A program made the position numbers and the translations under genes. Below, one piece after another: positions 58,671 through 64,000 of a stretch of 64,000 nucleotides of DNA. Each line of letters opens with the position of its first letter. Positions within the stretch are counted from its first letter, which is position 1. The stretch spans positions 1 to 64,000 of the forward strand of contig NZ_JABBFW010000020.1 of NCBI RefSeq assembly GCF_012927045.1, written 5' to 3'. This DNA comes from Azohydromonas caseinilytica (GTDB lineage: Bacteria; Pseudomonadota; Gammaproteobacteria; Burkholderiales; Burkholderiaceae_C). The notes beneath the pieces are model-generated. The model worked only from the letters and a program-made list of their open reading frames with translations. It searched no databases and was not told the DNA's origin.

Positions 58671-59231
58671 TCAACAGGACGCCACGCTCGCCGGCTCGGC
58701 CCGGCGCTGCGCCGCCGCTTCCAGCAAGGGGCCCAGCGAGCGGGTGAGGCGGGCAACGATCTCCGCGTCGGGCACGTAGCCCAGGTCGGGGTGCTTCTGG
58801 AACTGGCCGTCGGTGGCGAACACGGCATCGAGCACCTGGCGCGCGCCCAGGGCGTGCAACACCGGGCGCAGGGCGTAGTCCAGCGCCAGCAGGTGCGCCA
58901 GGCTGCCGCCGGTGGCCAGCGGCAGCACCTGCTTGCCGCGCAGGCCGTCCTGCGGCAGCAGGTCCAGGAACACCTTGAGCAGGCCGCTGTAGGCCGCCTT
59001 GTAGATGGGCGTGGATAGCAGCACCACGTCGGCCTGCGCCACGCGCTGCAGCGCGTCCTGCAGACCGGGGTGGGCGAAGTCCGCCTGCAGCAGCGCCGTG
59101 GCCGGCAGCTCGCGCAGCGCGATGGAGTGGATGGATCGGGCGCTCGCCGCCAGCTGCACTTCACACCAGCGCAGCAGCGACGCCGAGCGTGAAGAGGCGC
59201 TGGGACTTCCGGAGAGGGTGACGATGTTCAT
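58671..59231 (-). CDS. ssuE: NADPH-dependent FMN reductase SsuE
   Basis: A 186-residue flavodoxin-fold reductase that supplies reduced FMN to a sulfonate monooxygenase. The FMN phosphate loop is at the N-terminus (IVTLSGSPSASSRSASLLRW), followed by LLSTPIYKAAYSGLLKVFLD and LATGGSLAHLLALDYALRPV, both typical of SsuE. The start ATG 59231 is chosen because it begins directly at the first beta strand. It is the first gene of the operon, divergent from soeA. The monooxygenase partner SsuD is not in the window. Confidence 0.88.
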   Translation of the reverse strand: MNIVTLSGSPSASSRSASLLRWCEVQLAASARSIHSIALRELPATALLQADFAHPGLQDALQRVAQADVVLLSTPIYKAAYSGLLKVFLDLLPQDGLRGKQVLPLATGGSLAHLLALDYALRPVLHALGARQVLDAVFATDGQFQKHPDLGYVPDAEIVARLTRSLGPLLEAAAQRRAEPASVASC

Positions 59232-59515
59232 GGGCTGCACGATAGGCAGCACCGCTGCAACGCGGAACGAATGAGTGCGGCTATGGATATCCGCGAGCTG
59301 CATATGAAGCCCCCCGGGGCAGCGTCCGGGCATGGCGCGCAGGCTGCGTTGCGGACGCAATCACTTGAAGCCGGCAAGGCTGCCCGGCGCGCTTTTACTG
59401 CTTGCATATGCGCATCCGTGATTTGCGCCGCGCCAGGCCAGCTTCCTACGATGGCCTGCCCCGCCGCGCGGCGCCCTTACGGGCAGCGCGTGGCGGTGTT
59501 CACAAGGAGAGCCGG
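59232..59515. promoter_or_regulatory. divergent promoter region between ssuE and soeA
   Basis: This 284-bp spacer must carry promoters for the sulfonate operon and for soeABC. Visible palindromes are GATATC (59286-59291), CATATG (59301-59306) and GCATATGC (59404-59411), set in otherwise GC-rich DNA, and may mark binding sites for a CysB-type activator. No -35/-10 pair can be fixed with confidence. The soeA frame stays open upstream to 59402, but the Shine-Dalgarno evidence favours the start at 59516. Confidence 0.35.
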
Positions 59516-62431
59516 TTGAACGATCCCGCCTGTGCCGCCGTACCGCACGCGCCCGAAGATCCCCTCGCTTCTTCCGAGATCAGGACGACCACCTGCTGCA
59601 TGTGCGCCTGCCGTTGCGGCATCCGCGTGCACCTGCGCGACGGGCGGCCGCTCTACATCGACGGCAATCCCCGACACCCCTTGAACCGGGGCGTGATCTG
59701 CGCCAAGGGCAGCGCCGGTCTCATGAAGCAGTTCTCGCCGGCCCGGCTGACGCAGCCGCTGCGGCGCAAGGCCGGCGCGGAGCGCGGCGCCGGCGAGTTT
59801 GAGCCCATTTCATGGGACGAGGCGTTGGCGCTGCTCACCGAGCGGCTGGGCCGCATCCGGCGCACCGACCCCAAGCAGTTCGCCTTCTTCACCGGGCGCG
59901 ACCAGATGCAGGCATTGACTGCCCTGTTCGCGCGCCAGTTCGGCACGCCCAACTACGCCGCGCATGGCGGGCTGTGCTCGGTGAACATGGCGGCGGGCAT
60001 GATCTACAGCATTGGCGGCAGCTTCTGGGAGTTCGGCGGGCCGGACCTGGAACGCGCCCGGCTGTTTGTGATGATCGGCACCGCCGAGGACCATCACAGC
60101 AACCCGCTGAAGATCGCGCTGGGGCGTTTCCGTCAGCGCGGCGGGCGCTTCATCGCCATCAACCCGGTGCGCAGCGGCTATGCCGCCATCGCCGATGAGT
60201 GGATTCCCATTCGCCCAGGCAGCGACGGCGCGCTGTTCATGGCGCTGCTGCACGAGCTGCTGGGCGCGGAGCTGATCGACCGCGCCTTCTTACAGCGCTG
60301 CACCAACGCGCCGCAGCTGGTGGTGCTGGACGAGGGCGAGCGCGAGGGGCTGTTCGCCTTCGACCCCGCGGCCGGCCGGGCGCCGGACGGGCGCCATCCA
60401 CACAACAAGCTGGCCTGGGACAAGCTCACTCAGAGCGTGGTGGCCGCGTACCCGCAAGGCGTCGAGGCCGCGCGCGACCTGGCGCTGGAAGGGCATTTCA
60501 ATCTGCCCGACGGCACGCGCGTGGCGCCCTCGTTCCAGCTGCTGCGCGAGCGCGTGGCGGACACCACGCCGGAATGGGCGGAAGCGCTTACCGGCATCCC
60601 GGCGGCGCGCATCCGCCGCCTGGCGCGCGAGTTGGGCCAGACCGCGTTGATGCACGACGACAGCCTGCCCATTCCCTGGACCGACGCCTGGGGCCACGCG
60701 CATGCCGGCGTGCCGCTGCGGCCGGTGGCCTTCCATGCCATGCGCGGGCTGGCGGCGCATTCCAACGGCTTCCAGACCGTGCGCGCGCTGTCGGTGCTGA
60801 TGAGCGTGCTGGGCACCATCGACGCGCCCGGCGGCTTCAGGCACAAGGCGCCGTACCCGCGCCACATCGTGCCCAACTACCGGGCCTTCAACGACCCGGA
60901 CAAGCTCAAGCCCGACACGCCGCTTGACGCGCAGCCGCTGGGCTTTCCGGCCAGCCCCGAGGAGCTGGCGGTGCAGGCCGACGGCACGCCGCTGCGCATC
61001 GACCATGCCTTCTCCTGGGCCTACCCGCTGGCGGTGCACGGGCTGATGCACAACGTCATCGCCAACGCCGCGCGCGGCGATCCCTACCGCATCGACACGC
61101 TGCTGATCTACATGGCCAACATGGCCTGGAACTCCAGCATGGACCCGCTGGCGGTGCGCGAAGCGCTCAATGCCCGGGACGAGCACGGCGAGCACAAGAT
61201 CCCCTTCGTCGTGGTCTGCGATGCTTTCCAGAGCGAGACCGTGGCCTACGCCGACCTGGTGCTGCCCGACACGACGTACCTGGAGCGCCACGACGCGATG
61301 AGCCTGCTCGATAGGCCCATCTCCGAGTTCGACGGGCCCATGGACTCGGTGCGCGTGCCGGTGCTGCCGCCCATGGGCCAGTGCCGGCCGTTCCAGGACG
61401 TGCTGGTGGAGCTGGCCTCGCGGCTGCGCTTCCCGGCTTTCACCCACGCCGACGGCACGCGCAAGTACGCCGATTACGCGGACTTCGTTGTGCGCTACGA
61501 GCACCAGCCGGGCATCGGCTTCCTGATGGGCTGGCGCGGCGAGCAGGGGAACGAGTTGCGCGGCGCGCCCAACCCGAAGCAGTGGGAGGCTTACGCGCGC
61601 AACGACTGCGTGTTCCACCACCGCCTGCCCGAGGGCCTGCAGTACCGGCGCAACTGGAACCGCGCCTACCTGGACTTCGCCAAGGCCATGGGCTGGCGCC
61701 AGCGCGACTGCCCGATCCAGCTCTCCGTTTACGCCGACACGCTGCAGACCTTCCGCCTGGCCGCGCAGGGCAAGCGCCCGGGGCGCCAGCCGCCTGAAGC
61801 GTTGCGCGAGCGCGTGGTGGCCTGGTTCGACCCGCTGCCGTTCTGGGCGCCGCCGCTGGAGGACGGCGTGACCGACGCGCAGGCCTATCCGCTGCATGCC
61901 GTGACGCAGCGGCCGATGGCCATGTACCACTCCTGGGACTCGCAGAACGCCTGGCTGCGCCAGCTGCACAGCCACAACGCGCTGCACGTGCACCCGGCCA
62001 CGGCGCGCGCCGCCGGGGTGGAGGATGGCGCGATGTGCTGGGTGGAGAGCCGCTGGGGGCGGGTGCGATGTCGCATCCGCTGCAGCGAGGCCGTGGAGCC
62101 GGGCACGGTCTGGACCTGGAACGCCATCGGCAAGGCGCCCGGCGCCTGGCAACTGCCCGCGGAGGCCGACGAGAGCCGCAAGGGTTTCCTGCTGAACCAC
62201 CTGCTCAGCGCCACGCTGCCTTGGGGCGAGGGCCACATTGCCAATGCCGACCCGGTCACGGGCCAGGCGGGCTGGTACGACGTGCGGGTGCGACTGCGCC
62301 CCTGCGAGCCCGGCGAGCCGGATGAGCCCTTCCCGCGGGTGGAGACCGTGCCGGCGCCGCCGGGCGTGCTGGGCATCGGCGCCGCACTGCGGCTGGTGGT
62401 GGCGCGGCTGACGGGCGGGAGGCGGTCATGA
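59516..62431 (+). CDS. soeA: sulfite dehydrogenase (quinone) molybdopterin subunit SoeA
   Basis: A 971-residue molybdopterin oxidoreductase of the PsrA/PhsA/SoeA group. An N-terminal [4Fe-4S] site is visible (CCMCACRCGIRV plus GVICAKGSAG), and a Cys in HGGLCSVNMAAGMIY is the likely Mo ligand. Similarity throughout and the B and C partners fit SoeABC, which oxidises sulfite to sulfate on the cytosolic side and feeds quinone. No Tat signal is present, which agrees with cytosolic SoeA and argues against periplasmic thiosulfate or DMSO reductases. The TTG at 59516 has a strong AAGGAGA Shine-Dalgarno at ideal distance. Confidence 0.8.
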   Translation: MNDPACAAVPHAPEDPLASSEIRTTTCCMCACRCGIRVHLRDGRPLYIDGNPRHPLNRGVICAKGSAGLMKQFSPARLTQPLRRKAGAERGAGEFEPISWDEALALLTERLGRIRRTDPKQFAFFTGRDQMQALTALFARQFGTPNYAAHGGLCSVNMAAGMIYSIGGSFWEFGGPDLERARLFVMIGTAEDHHSNPLKIALGRFRQRGGRFIAINPVRSGYAAIADEWIPIRPGSDGALFMALLHELLGAELIDRAFLQRCTNAPQLVVLDEGEREGLFAFDPAAGRAPDGRHPHNKLAWDKLTQSVVAAYPQGVEAARDLALEGHFNLPDGTRVAPSFQLLRERVADTTPEWAEALTGIPAARIRRLARELGQTALMHDDSLPIPWTDAWGHAHAGVPLRPVAFHAMRGLAAHSNGFQTVRALSVLMSVLGTIDAPGGFRHKAPYPRHIVPNYRAFNDPDKLKPDTPLDAQPLGFPASPEELAVQADGTPLRIDHAFSWAYPLAVHGLMHNVIANAARGDPYRIDTLLIYMANMAWNSSMDPLAVREALNARDEHGEHKIPFVVVCDAFQSETVAYADLVLPDTTYLERHDAMSLLDRPISEFDGPMDSVRVPVLPPMGQCRPFQDVLVELASRLRFPAFTHADGTRKYADYADFVVRYEHQPGIGFLMGWRGEQGNELRGAPNPKQWEAYARNDCVFHHRLPEGLQYRRNWNRAYLDFAKAMGWRQRDCPIQLSVYADTLQTFRLAAQGKRPGRQPPEALRERVVAWFDPLPFWAPPLEDGVTDAQAYPLHAVTQRPMAMYHSWDSQNAWLRQLHSHNALHVHPATARAAGVEDGAMCWVESRWGRVRCRIRCSEAVEPGTVWTWNAIGKAPGAWQLPAEADESRKGFLLNHLLSATLPWGEGHIANADPVTGQAGWYDVRVRLRPCEPGEPDEPFPRVETVPAPPGVLGIGAALRLVVARLTGGRRS

Positions 62432-63231
62432 AGCTGGGCCTGGCGCTCGAAAGCTGGTGGTCGGGGCTGTGGCGGGAGAGCGGCGAGGCGCCGCGGCAGC
62501 CCCTGGCGCGGCCCGTCGCGGCGGAGCCGCAGAAGTCCGGGGCCGCCGCCCGGAGTGACACCCTGGCGCGCCAGCTGGCGCTGGTGATCGACCTGGACGC
62601 GTGCGTGGGTTGCCAAGCTTGCGTGGTGTCGTGCAAGCAGTGGAACAGCAGCGGCAGCGCCGGGCTGCCGCCCGATCCCGGCGCCTGGGAGGCCTCGCCG
62701 CACGGCACCTTCTTCAACCGCGTGCAGACCTGGGAGGCGGGCCGCTTCCCGCACACGCAGACGCTGCACCTGCCCAAGAGCTGCCTGCATTGCCAGGACC
62801 CGCCCTGCGTGCCGGTGTGTCCGACCGGCGCAAGCACCAAGCGCGCCGAGGACGGCATCGTGCTCATCGATGCGGACAAGTGCATCGGCTGCAAGTACTG
62901 CAGCTGGGCTTGCCCTTACGGCGCGCGCGAGTACGACGAGGCGCGCGGCGTGATGACCAAGTGCACGCTGTGCGTGGACCGCATCCATGACACGCAGCTG
63001 CCGGCGGAGGACCGCCAGCCCGCCTGTGTGAAGGCCTGCCCGACCGGGGCGCGGCTGTTCGGCGACGTCAACGATCCGGGTTCCGAGGTGTCGCGCGCCG
63101 TGGCCAAGCGCGGCGGCTACGCGCTGATGCCGGAATGGGACACCCGGCCCGCCAACCGCTACCTGCCGCGGCGCGGCCCGGCTGCCGCCGGCGAGGCCAG
63201 CCAGCCCGAGGGCGAGGAGGGCGCTGAATGA
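62428..63231 (+). CDS. soeB: sulfite dehydrogenase iron-sulfur subunit SoeB
   Basis: A 267-residue ferredoxin-like subunit that passes electrons from SoeA to the membrane subunit. Four Cys clusters are visible: CVGCQACVVSCK, SCLHCQDPPCVPVCP, CIGCKYCSWACP, and CTLC with ACVKACP, enough for four [4Fe-4S] centres. The first 45 residues are an extension. The ATG overlaps the soeA stop (ATGA) and its own stop overlaps soeC (ATGA). Confidence 0.85.
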   Translation: MKLGLALESWWSGLWRESGEAPRQPLARPVAAEPQKSGAAARSDTLARQLALVIDLDACVGCQACVVSCKQWNSSGSAGLPPDPGAWEASPHGTFFNRVQTWEAGRFPHTQTLHLPKSCLHCQDPPCVPVCPTGASTKRAEDGIVLIDADKCIGCKYCSWACPYGAREYDEARGVMTKCTLCVDRIHDTQLPAEDRQPACVKACPTGARLFGDVNDPGSEVSRAVAKRGGYALMPEWDTRPANRYLPRRGPAAAGEASQPEGEEGAE

Positions 63232-64000
63232 ACCCGTCCTTCGCCATCGTGCTGTTCACCACGCTGGCCGGGAGCGCCCAGGGGTTGAGTGTGGCGCTGG
63301 CGTTCGCGGCGCTGGCCGGCGTGGCGCCGGCGCCGGGCGTGCTGCTGCTCGCGCTCGGGGTGGCGCAAGCGCTGCTGCTGGTCGCGCTGGCTTCGGCCTT
63401 CGCGCACCTGGGCCGCCCGGAGCGGGCCTGGCGCGCGGCGGCGATGTGGCGCACGTCGTGGATGTCGCGCGAGGTCATCGTGTTGCCCGCCTTCATGGCC
63501 GCCGTGGCGGGCTGGGCGTTGGCAGTGTGGTGCCAGGCGCCGGCCGGTGCGCAGGCGCTGCTGGCGGCGGGGGTGCTGGCCCTGGCGGCGCTGCTGTGGC
63601 TGTGCACGGGGATGATCTATGCCTGCCTGCGCATGGTGCGGGAGTGGGCGCATCCGCTGACGGTGCTGAACTACGCGCTGATGGGCCTGTGCTCCGGCGC
63701 GGTGCTGGCCGGGGCGCTGGCGGCAGCCGCGGGCGAGGGCGCCTTCGCCAGGCGCCTGCAGCCCTGGGCGCTGGCCCTGACGCTGCTGGCCTGGGCCGGG
63801 CGGGCGCTGGCGCTGCGGCGCAATGCGGCGCTGGTGCCGCGCTCCACGCCGCAGTCCGCCACGGGGCTGCGCGGCGTGCGCGTGGTGCAGCTGTCCAGGG
63901 GCTTCACCGGCGGCAGCCACAACACGCGGGAGTTCTTCCATGGCGCTTCGCCTTGGGCCGTGCGGCAGGTGAAACCGCTGTTCCTGATGCTGGCCTTCAA
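63228..64000 (+). CDS. soeC: sulfite dehydrogenase membrane anchor SoeC (partial, runs off right edge)
   Basis: The first 257 residues of a DmsC/NrfD-like quinone-reactive membrane anchor; the gene continues past the window. About seven hydrophobic helices are visible, beginning SFAIVLFTTLAGSAQGLSVA, with the conserved AFAHLGRPERAWRAAAMWRT and TSWMSREVIVLP of the family. It completes the soeABC operon. The ATG at 63228 overlaps the soeB stop. Confidence 0.85.
   Translation, partial: MNPSFAIVLFTTLAGSAQGLSVALAFAALAGVAPAPGVLLLALGVAQALLLVALASAFAHLGRPERAWRAAAMWRTSWMSREVIVLPAFMAAVAGWALAVWCQAPAGAQALLAAGVLALAALLWLCTGMIYACLRMVREWAHPLTVLNYALMGLCSGAVLAGALAAAAGEGAFARRLQPWALALTLLAWAGRALALRRNAALVPRSTPQSATGLRGVRVVQLSRGFTGGSHNTREFFHGASPWAVRQVKPLFLMLAF

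Noticed and set aside
60290-62236. 648-codon open frame antisense to soeA
   Set aside because: Shadow of a well-supported molybdopterin enzyme; no motif of its own.

Overview
The window looks like a chromosomal segment of a high-G+C (about 70%) betaproteobacterium, most likely family Comamonadaceae (Acidovorax/Ottowia/Alicycliphilus-like). The grounds are protein style, dense operons with ATGA/GTGA overlaps, many GTG/TTG starts, and one short dispersed palindrome (4963-5037) of a kind common in Burkholderiales. No rRNA, tRNA, CRISPR array, transposase or phage gene was seen. The placement rests on recognised families only.

Layout. 1-2.4 kb: LysR regulator divergent from an extradiol dioxygenase pair (ligA, ligB). 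2.4-6.3 kb: FAD desaturase-like enzyme divergent from an acetoacetate-decarboxylase-like protein, then a clan GH-A glycosidase. 6.3-8.9 kb (minus): ECF sigma factor, cupredoxin and DUF4142 operon, then a metallophosphoesterase. 9-12.2 kb: nucleotidyltransferase-like protein, NAD-type isocitrate dehydrogenase and a second GH-A glycosidase. 12.4-18.8 kb: CHASE sensor kinase, chromate resistance pair chrB-chrA, an unknown protein and a secreted unknown. 19-22 kb: racemase-family protein, tartrate/D-malate dehydrogenase and a divergent LysR. 22-28.3 kb: APP1-type phosphatase, a membrane protein, a two-gene Hsp20 operon with a sigma-32-like promoter and an intrinsic terminator, and an ABC exporter (HlyD, ATPase, permease). 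28.3-43.1 kb is mosaic. Three stretches here are clearly AT-richer: a methanol-dehydrogenase-like beta-propeller with a membrane N-terminus, a small VapA-like protein flanked by 14-bp inverted repeats, and an EptA-like sulfatase with an unassigned C-terminal domain. Between them lie ordinary genes: helicase, AraC, EamA, DUF1810 and a MASE3 hybrid kinase.

43-64 kb is rich in sulfur and molybdenum functions: DsbA-like protein, RlmN-like methylase and CPBP protease, then modABC beside a CysB-type regulator, a hybrid kinase, a formylglycine-type sulfatase, an ssu sulfonate operon (ssuE-ssuA-VOC gene-ssuC-ssuB-ssuF-hydrolase, without ssuD), and divergently soeABC for sulfite oxidation, with soeC cut by the right edge. 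A coherent reading is that sulfate esters and sulfonates are scavenged, released sulfite is oxidised by the Mo enzyme SoeABC, molybdate comes in through ModABC, and a CysB-type regulator senses sulfur status. That link is inference from gene content and neighbourhood.
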